A stretch of DNA of 64,000 bases, taken from contig LSRY02000031.1 of the NCBI GenBank assembly GCA_001643675.2, positions 1,023,001 to 1,087,000 of the forward strand. Reading direction: 5' to 3'. The notes beneath the pieces are model-generated. The model was given only the letters and a program-made list of their open reading frames with translations. It ran no database searches and had not been told where the DNA came from. The DNA is from Monocercomonoides exilis. Taxonomy: Eukaryota > Preaxostyla > Oxymonadida > Polymastigidae. Shown here piece after piece: positions 1 to 12,361 of this stretch. The position numbers and the translations under genes were made by a program. Each line of letters starts with the position of its first letter. The stretch's first letter is position 1.

Positions 1-2142
1 TGAAAAATAACAAAAAAACAAGTTTCAAAACCATTGCATGCATGTCATTAAGTCAGACTTCTTTTTGTACTTAAAAAAGATAAATAGCTTGATTTTCCCC
101 AGTTTCATGTTGTTTTCTCTATTCTTTCGAAGACCAACCCGATTCACCAATATGGCGCTTTGCCTTCAACGAAGTTATTCCTCTTTCCCAAGCTCCATTG
201 GAGATTGCATGCGATTCCACTGCAGTCCTCCACAAAACTGTATATTTCTTTTTTATTTCAAATATTTTTTTCGAAGGCGATGAAAGCAAGCGGTAATCAG
301 AGGATACAATTAATCGGTGGATGAGGTTAGAAGAAATGCTTTCAGAAGTTTCCATTATAATACATCTAATCAAAAAGAAAAAAATACAAATAATTGAAAA
401 ATCAGAATGAAAATATTAATCAGCAGTTGTCACTGTTATTAACAGTTAAGTTTTTGATAATTGTTCTTTCAAATTCATAATCAAAGCATTTGTTTTTTTG
501 CATTCAACATGATATTCCAGTTTGAAAAAATGATAATTGTCATTGATTCTTTAAATAACATCAGTTCTAAAACAACAAACTCTACATGTTTTGCGATTTA
601 ATCGACGAAAATAATCTGTAACGATTAAATAAATGTAACAATATCTTATGCTTTCCAATTTTGTTCCATTCAGAGTTTTCGTTCAATTTTCTCATTTTTT
701 TTTATTTTTCTAAACATTTTTGAATGGAAATGTTTCACTTGTTGCGATATAAAAGCAGAAATAGTTTGGAACAAATCGTCATTTTTTTCATAAAAGCAAG
801 AATTTCATTCCATATTGAATTTTCCTCGAAATTCCAACTTTTAAACAAAAATTGAACTGTCAGATAACCCACCACTGTTTGAATAATCCACGAACAGTGC
901 ATCCTTTTGAATTTGCACAAAAACATGGGGATTGGGCTAATTCTGTCCTGGGATTGTGTTGAGACAGGTCGAGTTCAGTCCAATTAAGGGTATGTTTCCA
1001 GAATCAGTTTTCCGACAGACTCAATGGAAACAACTCTTGAATGAAAAAACATCAAATGAATTGTATAAATTTTTTCATTTGGGGAAGAACATTACACTTC
1101 AGGTATTTTCATTGAAAAATTATGCGTCTTTGATGAATTTTTTGTGATCATAAAATTTTAAAAAAAATCGGTTTTTTAATCGAAAAACGTTTGAAGTCGC
1201 TAAGCATTGTGAAATTATATCATGATGTTTGAATACAGAATGTAAATCAAATTTATTTTAAAATCTGGTTGAGTTTAAAAATGTAATGAGTGAAACAATT
1301 TTTCCATGCTTTGTGCAAAAAAAGCTTGAAAGTCAATATTTTTCTCCATTCAATCTTTTTCTTTCAGATATTTCTGTTTGAAAAATCCCTTGAATATCTT
1401 CAAAAAAACATTGAATAGAAAAAAGGCTAGGGAAAAAATTTTTTATCTATATTTTTGCGAAAGCATTTGCTTTTTTAAATAGTTGCGCTGAATTTTCATA
1501 TTGAAAACATAATAACTTTACAAAGTCCAACAACGTTTGAAAAATAATCAACCACAAAAAAATTATGATTTCGATAATAATCACTTATGTAATCAAAAAA
1601 ATGTTGAAAAAAATATTAGTTTTTCCATCAAAAATGAATTTGAGTTTTTTTTTTTAATGTCATGTCACTTATTGACTACAAAAAAAATTCAACAATGAAT
1701 TATTCAAAGGATATTAAAATTAAGTAAGATGATACAGTTCAAAATTTTTTTTAAAAATGTCCATGTTAATTATTTTCTGGTGAAAATGAGAATTGATTAT
1801 TTAAATCAAGATTTCATTTGATCAAACCAAAATTCACCATCACGAGAACAAACAATTGACAACGTTATCATTTCTACACAGATGAAATTTTGTGAGTTGG
1901 AATGATAATATGATTTAAATAATCAATTTTCATTTGTTCCTGAAAATTAAACGCTGGGAACTTTTCAGAAAAATTTTTACACATCATAAAAAACAGAATA
2001 TATATTTTGAAATTGTGTTTTAATCGAAAACATTATTTTGCAGCTCAAAACAAAAACGCATTTATTGAAAACAGTAAAGTGTTTTTTAAGTTTTTGTGAT
2101 TTGAGTTACTCAAAATTTTGTACAGAAAAAATAAAGATTTTT
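1..2142. other. AT-rich spacer with no recognised gene
   Basis: Very AT-rich sequence with many A and T runs. Only short open stretches occur, for example around 119-373 and 735-926 on the minus strand and 956-1147 on the plus strand. None shows a recognisable domain or convincing splice structure. Decayed coding sequence near 120-370 cannot be excluded. Confidence 0.5.
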
Positions 2143-4274
2143 TCAAAAAAGCGCCATTTGATCAATTTTTATTTCACATTCAGTGGAACAAAACCTTCTG
2201 TCAAAGAAGGAACAAAGTTCATCGAATGATGAAATGTCTTCACAAGAGTTTTGAAAAACTTTTGTAAGAAATCCAAATTCGGAATCCACCTCGCTTTTTT
2301 TATGCCCTTCAGCAAAAAAGGAAAGCGAGGTGGATTCAAAGAGAAGATGAAGGGAGGATGATGAATGAAGAATGAAATGGAGAAATGTTCCATTTCTAAA
2401 GTGTGGCTCACAGTCGGACCAAACTTTTACAGATGTGAAATGCTTGGATTTTTTTTTTGAAATGATTGATACGGCTGTTTGAAGGTAGTCAATTGAATAT
2501 CTGCTATCTTTCGATAGCACTTCAAAAAAGAAATGAAAACAATGTTTTTCCATTATTTTGTTTTTGATGAAATGTGCAATTATTCCGATGTGAGAAATTT
2601 CTTTTTTCATAATAATATCGAGAAATCTTGGAATAATAATTCGGAAGTGTTCAATTATGTTTGAAATCCATTATTAGAAGAATCTTATGATGTTTCAATT
2701 CATCAAGATCTTTGAAAAATGATGCTCTTTGTATTTTTTGAATAATGAAGTGCTTGTTAAGAGTGTGCATTACTTGAATTTCTTTTGCTTCCAGATTTTT
2801 CACATTCTTATTGTTTATTAATTGTTTTCTTCTTTCACAAAAATTGCACACATCAGTTCTGCTTTCTACCTTTTCTATATTTTGTGAAAGTTAAAAAAAG
2901 TTGACAAACACATTCTTTTGTTTGTTTCTTTATCATTTTTTTTCCAAACGCACTTTTTCGTATCAAATATTATTTTTCTTTCATTCTCAAACTAGATTTT
3001 ATTATCTTTCAGTTCAGTTTTTGTTTCTAAATCATTCCACACTTCTTTTTCAAACAGATTTTTGTTGTATTTCACGATGTTTAAAGAATTCGAATTGTTT
3101 CTATATTCATCTTTTTTACTAGATTTCAATAAATTTATTCGAAAATAATCTTCGATTTTTTTTTCTATTATTGCAGATGTTGTGGATTGAATGAATTGAT
3201 AAAAATTTATTTGTTGTATTTCACAATCATCTGAAGTGATTGTGATTTTTTCTTTCTTTTCATCAGATGAAATGTGTTGATCAGTTTGCGAATGATGGCG
3301 GAGAGTTAAAGAATTTCTATGAGATAATGGATGAGAAGAAATAGGAGGTGTTTGAAAAGAATTTTCTTTTTGAGATAAAATGAAATATGGTGTTGTCAGT
3401 GGATTGAATGTTGTTTGAGAAGAAATATGAGGTGTTTGAAATGAATTTGTAAATTACGGAACAAATAAAGGAGATGTTATATTTCTTGAAATTTATAAAA
3501 ATGATTCGTCAGTTTGTAGATTTTTATTTGTTCCAAATAATTTTTGACTGTTGGTTTTATAGATGTGTGGTGAACATTTGTTTAACTTTGTGACTGATTT
3601 GGACAGAAATACAATATCATCTTTACTCAAATCAAAAGTTTTGGATTTTTAACGGATGGTTTGGCACTTGCTGCTGTTATCAGAATTTCTTTCCAACCAC
3701 CATAGGCAAAATAAAAAATTGCATGTGTTAAAAGCTTTTCTAATTGTTGTTGAATGATGAAGAATTAATAAAACAGACATTGCTTGCACGTTGGAATAGA
3801 ATGTTTATCCGGCTTTTAAATTAGAAATTGTGTTTTTTCAAATGCTATTTGCTTGTCCCAAATTGTTTTTGGAACTATTCCAACAAACTTTGCACATATT
3901 GCGAGATTCAAATACTTTGAAAAATATTTGTAATACAAGATTTCGATTATTTTTATCTAATAAATCATATTGAAATCCAGTATACAAAAGAAATTTATAA
4001 ACTTTATCTTATCATTAATGGAAAATATAAACGAAAATTTATTTTACCAAATATTATTCCATGCGAACCTCTTAAGTCTTTTACCAAATAACTGAAAACC
4101 TCTTTTCCATTTTTCTGCTTGCATGAAATAATATTTAAGCAACTGTTCATCTTCATTTTCAACGTAATATTTAAAAAAATATGATAGATTGTGGCACATC
4201 TGAGACGGTCTTCCAACGGAATGATCTTTAATTGTCATTTCAAAACTTAAAAAAATTTTATTCTGGTTATTCAA
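2143..4274 (-). pseudogene. Decayed transposase-like gene, copy 1
   Basis: Read on the minus strand, a coherent coding sequence runs through the region but is broken by nonsense codons and frame changes. The C-terminal half has a Cys-x2-Cys start (CNFCERR near 2850), then MDFKHN near 2660, a LSKDSR motif, SDCEPHFRN near 2400 and FFAEGHKKSEVDSEFG near 2310. The same motif order occurs in the copy at 5.6-7.4 kb, which defines a repeated family. Acidic residues in MDFK and SDCxPHF suggest a DDE-type nuclease, but I cannot name the superfamily. The upstream part (4274-2900) reads with seven in-frame TAA/TAG codons and no TGA except near one frame change. A TGA follows MDFKHN, and a frameshift lies near 2610. 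It is a dead copy unless TAR is read through. Confidence 0.6.
2282..2337. repeat. Perfect 16-bp inverted repeat inside the transposase-like gene
   Basis: The arm at 2282-2297 is the exact reverse complement of 2322-2337, separated by 24 bases that contain a T-run and a matching A-run extending the stem. It lies in the segment between SDCEPHFRN and FFAEGHKK, so it could form a strong RNA or DNA hairpin. Confidence 0.85.
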
Positions 4275-5181
4275 AAAACCATGTTGATTTTTTAATGGGA
4301 CAGATCAGGCTAAAAAAAAGTGATTTTTCAAAAATTTTCATTTAATAATAAAGCAACTTGATTGAATCAGTCTATTACTCATCCGAATATTATTCGGTTT
4401 CATTGGATAAGCACAACAAATATTTATTATTTCTTCATTCATTATTCTTTTGCTTTTTATTTATTTATTAATAAAATAAAAAAAAAAGATAATTAAAATT
4501 TAATAGCAAAAAAATAATTAATTAAATTGAAATGAAATTCAAAATTATTTCATTGTTTGTTTTTCACAAAAATTATTATTAATCACTTTCAATAGTCAAA
4601 AAAATAAAAAAATCATTTAAAACACAGACACTTTACCTGTTAATCTCATTTGAATTATGAAATCCTCTAATGTTTGTTTTCTATTGAAAGAAAATATTCG
4701 AAATAATATTCAAAAGAATTATTTTTTGAATTTAAATCAAAAATTGAATTTTCGAAATTTTGATATCACAACTGTGACATCCCTGTTTCACTTGTCAAGC
4801 TATTTGAGTCCAAAGAATAATTTGAGTTGTCAAAAAATAATTATAAAAATTCAAAACAATTTTTCATTAAGAAAATTTTAAAATATCATTCAATTTTCAA
4901 TAACTTTCTTCACGTCTTTTCCGAATATGCTTTTTTCTAAAATTAAAACATCATTTTTTTTTATTATCGTTTTTTTCAAAAACTTTTCTTTTTTTTTTTG
5001 TTTCTTATTTTTTCTTAATTTTTTATTCAATTTCAAACATACCTGAGCTATTTTCGCAGCTGAGCGGCGAAACGAGAAGTTTCCCTGAATCTATTTTAAA
5101 AAACAAATAATTTTTCAAACCTTTAATTCTCAGTTCATGAAAGTTTATTTCTTTTAATTCTATGTAACTTAATAAATAATC
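4275..5181. other. AT-rich spacer, no gene seen
   Basis: Strongly AT-rich sequence with homopolymer runs. A 74-codon open stretch at 4657-4881 on the plus strand has no recognisable features. Confidence 0.5.
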
Positions 5182-5442
5182 ATATTGGTAATTTTTTGTG
5201 AATTCGTGTTATTGCAAACAAAATTTTCGGTTCGAAAATTTCTCTTGAATATTAACAAACGTACAGTGAAATATGATAAGGATTATTACAAACATCTTCA
5301 AGTTTTTTTCAGGTGAAGCATTTGTTTTTGAAACAGTTGTGATAGTTTTTAAATTTGAATTAAAAATCTCTATCCAATGACAAACAACTTTTGAAAAATC
5401 AATATCCCGAAAAAAGTTTTGATTTCAAAATAATCACCCATA
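5182..5442. mobile_element. Degenerate MITE-B copy (about 261 bp)
   Basis: The right end reads GATTTCAAAATAATCACCCA and matches the ends of the better copies at 9775 and 32182. The left end near 5182 is a degraded match (ATATTGGTAATTTTTTG). The length is that expected for the family. Confidence 0.5.
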
Positions 5443-5503
5443 TTTTTACCTTTAATCAAAAGATAATTCGACTTATTAAATATAGAAACCTGTTTTCGAG
5501 AAG

Positions 5504-5505
<2 letters not shown>

Positions 5506-5563
<58 letters not shown>

Positions 5564-5566
5564 TTA
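5506..5566. repeat. Poly-A tract followed by (AT)n
   Basis: About 42 A residues are followed by roughly nine AT units. A simple repeat with no other feature. Confidence 0.95.
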
Positions 5567-5639
5567 AACGAATTATTAAAGCTTCTATTTAAAGTATCAG
5601 AAATGAAAAAAAAGATGAATTATCAGAATTTGTGTTAAA

Positions 5640-7400
5640 TAAATATGAATCACAATTATTACAAAAAAAATCCAATTAAATCAAAAATATTATTCAAAAC
5701 TCTATTGCCAAGTTTATTATTAGTTAAATTTGTTAAAAAACCAAACTCACTATCACATTTATTTTTTCCGTGATGTTCAGCAAAAAATGAAATTAAACAA
5801 TGTTTATTTTTTAATAAAAAAGAATTATCAGAAAATATTAAATTTTAAACATGAGAATTACGAAAATGCGGCCCATTGTCGCAAAAAAAGTTAAAAGAAT
5901 TTCCATTAAAAAAATATCAAATTGCAAAAGTTGTTTCTAACATTCACATACAAAACGATAATCATGTGATAAAATTTCAGAAAAATAATTTAAACAACAC
6001 TTTTTTTAAATATTAAAATTATCAACGTAAAAAACCACAAAACACAAATGAGAAATTTGTTTCTTATTAAAAAATGATTTTACAGTCTCATTATTATTAG
6101 AAATTGGTTAACACCAGTTTTCTTTAAAATCCATTAAAATAATAACTTCAATTTTTTTAATTTTCTTTCTTCTCATAAAAGAAGTTTCTTTGATGTAAAG
6201 CCATTTTTCGATGATGAATTATTGAATTCAATTCATCATCTTCTGTTTGGCCCAATTTAAATCCTTTTCTTTCGATTTCTTTCTTTTCTTTTCCAAAAAA
6301 TTCCCTCTCTCACAAATCTCACACAAATCTGTCTTTTTCTTTTATTTCAAAAAATTTCTTGTTTTTTTGCAGAATGTTGAATAAGACATTTTAAAATTAA
6401 TTTCTTTTTTCATTTCAAAAAATAAGTCTTTTTTTGTTTTTTCAATTAATCTTTTTTCATTTGGAGAAAATACTCCAAAGCCTTTTCTTTTTCTTTTCAT
6501 ATTTTTCAACAAACAAATACCATTTTCTAAATTTTCATCAACATGTCCACCATCACTCCCTCTATCCAACACTCCCTCCACAACTGCTCTTCCTCCATCC
6601 AACTCTTCCTCCATTCAAATTTCCCCAGCATCCAACCCTCCTTTCATTCCAACTTCTCCACCACCCAACTCTTTTTCAATTGCAACTCCACCTTCATCAG
6701 CGCCAGCCCCGCATGTTGCCCGAAATCCATCAATCCCACATATCCTTCTATCTTCTGATTCATCAGCCCCACATTCACTTCCAGCTCCAAACACTTCAGC
6801 ATCCCTTGCACTTCCTACTTCAAACACGTCAGCTTCACATGTCTTTCCATCCTCTAACACACCAGCATCCGCACAGCTCGCAGCTCCACAGTCTTCAGCA
6901 TCAATCCCGTTAAAAGAAAAATTGGGAATATTGATTTTAAAAAAGGTTATGTTTGAATAAAAATTTTGTAAAGAAAATGTATAACTCAAAAGATAATTCT
7001 TCAACAAATCTGAATTATTGTTATTATCTTCAAAATGGGAATATTTTTTATAATCATTTGTTTCTTTAAGACTGCATTTATTTCTTTTTTTATTTTCATA
7101 TTCATTATTTTTTTCATATTCTTCATAATTTTCATTTTTTGTATATTATTCAACCTTTTCTTTTCTATTTTTTCTTTTATTCTTTTCTTTTTTATTGTAA
7201 AAATCATTTATGAATATGTTTGTTTTTGATTTTGTCAATGTTCCAATATTCCCTTCAGCACACAACGATGCAGTCCCAACGCTCCTCCCAGCACTCAATG
7301 TTGCAGCATTGGAGCTCTCATTGATAAAATTTGATGGTGTTGTGTTATGTTTTGATTTGAATGAATTGGAAATTTCATATTTGATTTTTTGGATTTAATG
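5640..7400 (-). pseudogene. Decayed transposase-like gene, copy 2
   Basis: A second copy of the family at 2.1-4.3 kb. In order on the minus strand: a low-complexity Asn/Lys-rich part (7400-7000), a Gly/Ala/Asp/Glu-rich insert (about 6910-6540), LCEICERG near 6320, MDFKENW near 6130, a FSEILSHD motif near 5980, DNGPHFRN near 5870, and FFAEHHGKNKCDSEFG near 5770. These line up with copy 1. The frame is broken by several TAA/TAG codons, TGA codons near 6617 and 6230, and a frameshift near 5905. Function is inferred only from the shared acidic motifs and its repetition. Confidence 0.6.
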
Positions 7401-7593
7401 TCTCAAAAAAATATTTGTTACGCTTTTTTTGTGTTTATATTTTTATTTATAAATTTTTCTTTTTATTGTTTATTTTCTTTTTTATTTTTATCATTATTTT
7501 CTTTTATTATCTTTTCATCTTTCATATTAAATCCTTCTTTCTTTTTTTTTTTTTGTTTCTATTTTTTCATTGTTTGTGTTTTCTTTAATAATT

Positions 7594-7598
<5 letters not shown>

Positions 7599-7647
<49 letters not shown>
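7599..7647. repeat. Poly-T tract of about 49 bp
   Basis: Uninterrupted T run. On the minus strand it is a poly-A tract between a candidate exon ending in GTATGT and the transposase-like pseudogene. Confidence 0.97.
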
Positions 7648-8726
7648 CGTTACATACTGTATTGCTCAATCGCTTCGCAATATCTTCAGGCTTTTTTTCA
7701 TTTGAAACGAAATCTGAAACATAATAAAATAATCCAACATCAGTTAAAAAGTTATATTATTTAAACAAAAAACTAAATGAAAAAAAATTTTTAATAATAA
7801 TCAAACTTGATTTTTTTCTTCTTGAGTTTTCGCAGCTGCAAGAACAATGGTTTTTTAAGCCAGATTTCTGGGGTTCAAAACTCTTTTTCATCAAAAAAAA
7901 AATATCATTCAATAAACCATGTTCAATTTAATAATTTGCAAAAAAATGTATTTTCAATTGAAAATGAAAATAAATATTAATAAAAATAAATAGACTAAAA
8001 AAACTTTTTAATTCTGTTTCGCTGAAATCACTATGTGGTTTTGAAGAAGGTGCTGGGGCTTTGTTTATCTCCCGTGAATAGTAATATTCTCCGGGAAAAA
8101 TGCCCCAGCTTTCTTGATTCAATTCTTTAATTGAAAAAGACGAAAAAACGCAACGAAGAAGCTCAACACGAAGGTTCAAGGGGCTTCTTTTCCGCACTGC
8201 ACCGATATTTTGAATTGAACTTGTAAATTTTTCTTTCAAAAAAAATATTGGAAAATATCATAATTATAAATACAAAATAGATCTTATTTTTTGTTTTATG
8301 GAAAAAAATAATTAAAAAAGCAAACCTTCAAAGCGGATCTGGATTGCCTCTTGGAAAGGCTTTCCTTTTTTGAAGTGAAAAATAAAATAAAGATAACACT
8401 CCACTAGGTCTGATGGAGCAGCGGACTCCAAAGCTTCCAAAACTTTGTCTGCTTTTCGAGTTTTGCTTGCAAAATGCAAGTCATAAAAGTTTCCAATCAT
8501 CAACAGCTTGATGGGAAAAAATTATGGAAAACAAAATAATTAATGTTAATGACAAAATAAATACAGTGAATAAAAACACACTATTGATTTGCGAATCATT
8601 TGTATTTCCTTTTTATTTTCATTAATTTTATCTCGATAATGTTTGAATATCATCATATTTAAGCAATTGGACACGTTATTCAATTCACCTCAATTCTGAA
8701 TAAACTACTGAGGGATTGGACATCAT
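7640..8726 (-). CDS. Unidentified multi-exon gene (approximate model)
   Basis: Several exons can be joined on the minus strand. A candidate start ATG lies at 8726 (MMSNPS, ending before GTAGTT). An exon at 8506-8326 ends before GTTTGC, and one at 8232-8005 ends before GTTTTT. The 8506-8326 to 8232-8005 junction is in phase and joins IQIRFE to EKFTSS. Further exon-like pieces lie at about 7867-7807 and at about 7720-7655, the latter between a CAG acceptor and a GTATGT donor. The second main exon contains GIFPGEYYYSREI, and a Cys-rich piece reads CSCSC. I do not recognise the protein. The last joins are out of phase in my reading, so the model is incomplete or the gene is damaged. It may be the upstream part of the transposase-like copy at 5.6-7.4 kb. 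Confidence 0.4.
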
Positions 8727-8762
8727 GTAAGGTGGAGGTAGGTTATGCAGAAGATAAAGAAG

Positions 8763-8772
8763 CAACAGCAGC

Positions 8773-8808
<36 letters not shown>

Positions 8809-8838
8809 GGAAGAGGAAGAGGAAGAAGAAGAAGAGTT
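8763..8838. repeat. (GAA)n/(GAG)n purine triplet tract
   Basis: Imperfect GAA/GAG triplets of about 75 bp. The Ser run read on the minus strand is a by-product of the repeat. Confidence 0.9.
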
Positions 8839-9030
8839 TGCATCACAGAAACACAAAACAGACAAAAAAAATTGAAAAAGGGATAGAAGAATGAGAAGAC
8901 GAAGATAAATGTGAAAAAGATGATGAAATAGAAAGATAATTCGACATTTGTGCAGAAAATGAGGAAGGCTGCCTGGGAATTGAAGAAGTTTATGATTCAA
9001 ACTTCGAGAGGCACACGAAATCGATTGTAT

Positions 9031-9540
9031 TTATCCGCGTTCTATTTGAGATAGCCTGCTTCTCTTTTCCGTCTCAAACGAAATAGTCCGTTCGCTTATC
9101 TCTCTGGCCACATCTGACTTCTTCTTCGGGGAGATCATCCAGATTTTTCCGTATTGATTCACCAGCTGCATCAGAATGCGGGCAAGAAGCGGGCTCTCTG
9201 CCATCGCTATCAGCTGTGCCTCCTTTGCGAGCGTGTCGTCGCTGTCCATCACAATTTCCATTATCTTTTTCTCTCTTTCTTTTTCTTCTCCTCCTTCTCC
9301 TTCTCCTTCTTCCAAAACTCCATGTTCCACACTGCAAAAAGCACAAGCTCATTCAACACTTTGACACATCCAGGTGTTATCAGTAGCAGTATTGAAGTGT
9401 TGTTCTTTTTGTCTGTCACATAGAGTGAGATATGCTCCTCAAACATTATTGATGGAAGTGTTGAACATGTGAGGGAAGAATAAGAGCTCTCAACAACTGA
9501 AGAAATCTCAGTGAGCGAGGGAAGGCAGGGAGAGAGGAGA
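9031..9540 (-). pseudogene. Decayed coding fragment of unknown function
   Basis: A GC-richer block that reads coherently on the minus strand. One frame includes LITPGCVKVLNELVLFAVWN followed by a Lys/Glu run. After a frame change inside the GAA/GAG tract near 9280 it continues with a helical stretch (ARILMQLVNQYGKIW). No family is recognised. Upstream sequence (to about 9600) is Ser/Leu-rich with stops. It resembles the decayed 15-20 kb gene in style only. Confidence 0.35.
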
Positions 9541-9774
9541 GAAAAAATTGAGAAGCAAAAGTGTGATCGAAGAGAAGAGACAAAGGCAAATAAGCAGACG
9601 ATGCCGGTTACTTAAGTGTTGAAGTGGGAGATGGTTGTTGATTGGATTAAAAGTTGTGATAACTTTGATGAAGAAAATGTTGAAGATGATGAAGAGAAAG
9701 AAGAGGTCGAAGGAGTAAAGGAGATTATTTCCAAACAGATTATTATATTTCTTTTTCTGAATAATTTTTCCTAA

Positions 9775-10034
9775 TATGGGTAATTATTTTTGAAATCATA
9801 ACTTTTTTCGGGGTGTTAACTTTTCTTGGGTTATATGTCTTTGAGAAAAGATTTTGAATTTAAATGAAAAATTCATACTATCTATTTCAAAAACATATTT
9901 TCAAGCTGAAATAAAGAAAAGCATTTATTGGATTAGAATGTTCTCTTTTCAGGGTAGATTTACGAATATTCAAAAAAAATATTCTAACCGAAATTTTTGA
10001 CAGAAAAAATATGATTTCAAAAATAATTACCCAT
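9775..10034. mobile_element. MITE-B, 260 bp
   Basis: The ends are inverted repeats: TATGGGTAATTATTTTTGAA at the left and its complement at the right, extending through ATCATA for about 26 bp with few mismatches. Flanking TA dinucleotides fit a Tc1/mariner-type TA target. There is no coding capacity. Related copies of 257-266 bp lie near 5182, 31216, 32182 and 50623. Confidence 0.8.
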
Positions 10035-11949
10035 ATATATTTTCAAATTTAGCAAATCTTTTTGTTTTAATGTCCTCGTAGAGTTTTCCGTTTGAATGCA
10101 AAAGTTTTCAGAAAACAGAAGCAATAATTATGAGTTAATATATACAGTTTATTTGAGATCAATTCCTGCACTGTTGACAATTCTGTGAAACTTTTATTTA
10201 CATTAACCTCATTACAAAATAAAGGCAAAAATGATAATCTCACTTTTCATGAATATTCTCCTGAAATATCATAAATAAAACACATTTGTTTTTAATAACA
10301 AAAATTTATTATTATTTTTGATTCTTTATCAAATATGGGGGAAAAAACGGACTTTCAAGCTGTTTTTGCACAAAGCAAGAAAAAAATTGCTTCTCTTATA
10401 ACTTTGTTTCTCTTTCTCAGATTTCGAAACAAATTTGATTTGCATATCCGTAAATAGGCAAAGTTGAAATTAAAACGAAAAGTTTTTCAACTTTTCACGA
10501 ATTTCAAAAAATAGACTCATTTTTATTGTGTTTTTCGATAAAAAAAAAGTTAATGAAAAGTTCATAATTTTTCTATGAAAATGCCTGAAAAGAAATATTT
10601 TGTTCCATATGCATTAAGAATAACATATTGCAAACTGTCAATTTTTGATTATATTTATGTTTATCCCAAGAAGCACAAGCTGTATTTGCTTCCATGAAAG
10701 TTAATATATATTCAGAGCATTGAAAAATCCTCATGAAATAATAACTTTAAAAAATATCAGTGTTTTTGTTAATTCACAAAATAAATCGAAATTTTCCAAA
10801 ATAATTCATAACACTGCATTTGCATGATTGTTCGAGCTAATGTTTCTCTTTTTCATTGCGAAAGTTATCACTTAATTTTAATCAGTTTATTAAATATATT
10901 ATTATGTGACTAAATATACAACTTTTCTAAAAATTTTGACAAATTGAAAAAACAATGCATTTTGAACTACATGTTTCATTTTTAATAACATGATAAATCA
11001 TAAAATCATTTGTCTATCATAAAAAAAAACAAAAAGTCGAAAAAAATAAAAAAAATCTATATACAGTGTTTCCTTTTTTACCAACAATCTTATCAAAAAC
11101 CTTCCTTGTCTCATAAGCATAAAATAATCTTTAAAAACCAAATTTTTATCCCTTTAATCATTCCAAAAAAATAATTTCAAATACCTTTTTAATTGAATAA
11201 ATAATGCTATCTAAAAAACTTATTTTGATAATTAACTTTGCGGAAAAAAATAAAATAATAAATTGAATTAAACAAATAACAACAAACATTTGTTTATTAA
11301 AATAACTTTTAAAAACCATCAAAAAACAAATGCATTACTATCAATTTTAATATTCATCAAAAAATGAATTAGTATATCTAGATTTTATGAAATTTTGAAA
11401 ACGATAAAAATTTATTATTAGAAATGAAATTGTTTCATAATGTTTATACAATAAATAATTGAAAAACGAAAATTTGTCAACTTCTTATTATAAGAAATAT
11501 TTTTTAGAAAATATTTTGAATATTGACAATATTTCGATTTAAATTTTTTATAAAATTTATGTTTAAAATGTGAATTGTTGATGATGTTTAAAAACAGAGC
11601 ATTTTTTTTTATGGTTGAAAAATTAATTCAATATAATTTTTGAGCGAATAAATTTTCTCATAAGAAAAGGTGAAATGGAGATTTTAAGATTGGAATGTTT
11701 TAATATATAAAAATATATTTTTTTATTAAAGTTTCAAATCATGAAAAAAATTTAAGAAGTGGATGAAAATATTGCATTAAAATAACTACAAAAAAAAATT
11801 TCTTGAGGATAATTTGAACAATTTTCTTTTTATTTCGAAATTTCAAAGAAATAGGATTCAGAATCGTTCTGAACTTTAGAAAATAAAATTTAAAAATTTT
11901 TTTCAACAGGAAAATGAAAGTATCAAATATCAACTTAATCAATAAAGTT
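10035..11949. other. AT-rich spacer, nothing recognised
   Basis: About 1.9 kb of very AT-rich sequence without coherent reading frames, splice-bounded exons or terminal repeats that I could pair. Confidence 0.6.
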
Positions 11950-12036
11950 TTGATAAATTTTGAGGATTGTTATCAGAATTATTTCTGTTTAGGTCTGTGA
12001 AATCGATCTTGCCCGGTATTTTTTGTTCAATCTGTA
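11950..12036. mobile_element. MITE-A right-end fragment
   Basis: Contains CGATCTTGCCCGGTATTTTT and ends in CTGTA, matching the right terminus of the MITE-A copies at 25357 and 50734. The left half is not visible. Confidence 0.55.
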
Positions 12037-12361
12037 TCATATCCACATGAATATTCAACAAAATCAACTTTCTCAAAAAAATATTTACTCTTGTTTATAT
12101 TTTATTTTTATTCCAAGTTCAGATATTTTCGAATGATGTTTAACATCATTAAAAAGGGCAAACAACTTATTTATTGAAATATTTTTCTTCCAATTCAACA
12201 ACCTTTGAAATGAGGAACAAAACAATTTAAGTGAAATATACTGATTTGAAAGTTTTTTTTATTATATTGGTTTTCAGTCGATGGAAATATTTAAATTCTT
12301 GTTTATTCTTTCAATTGAGAGAAGTCACTATTATGGGTCATGTAACTTTTCGTGATCAAAA

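Noticed and set aside
8743-9000. Poly-Ser open frame on the minus strand
   Set aside because: Produced by the GAA/GAG triplet tract. The flanking residues show no protein-like pattern.
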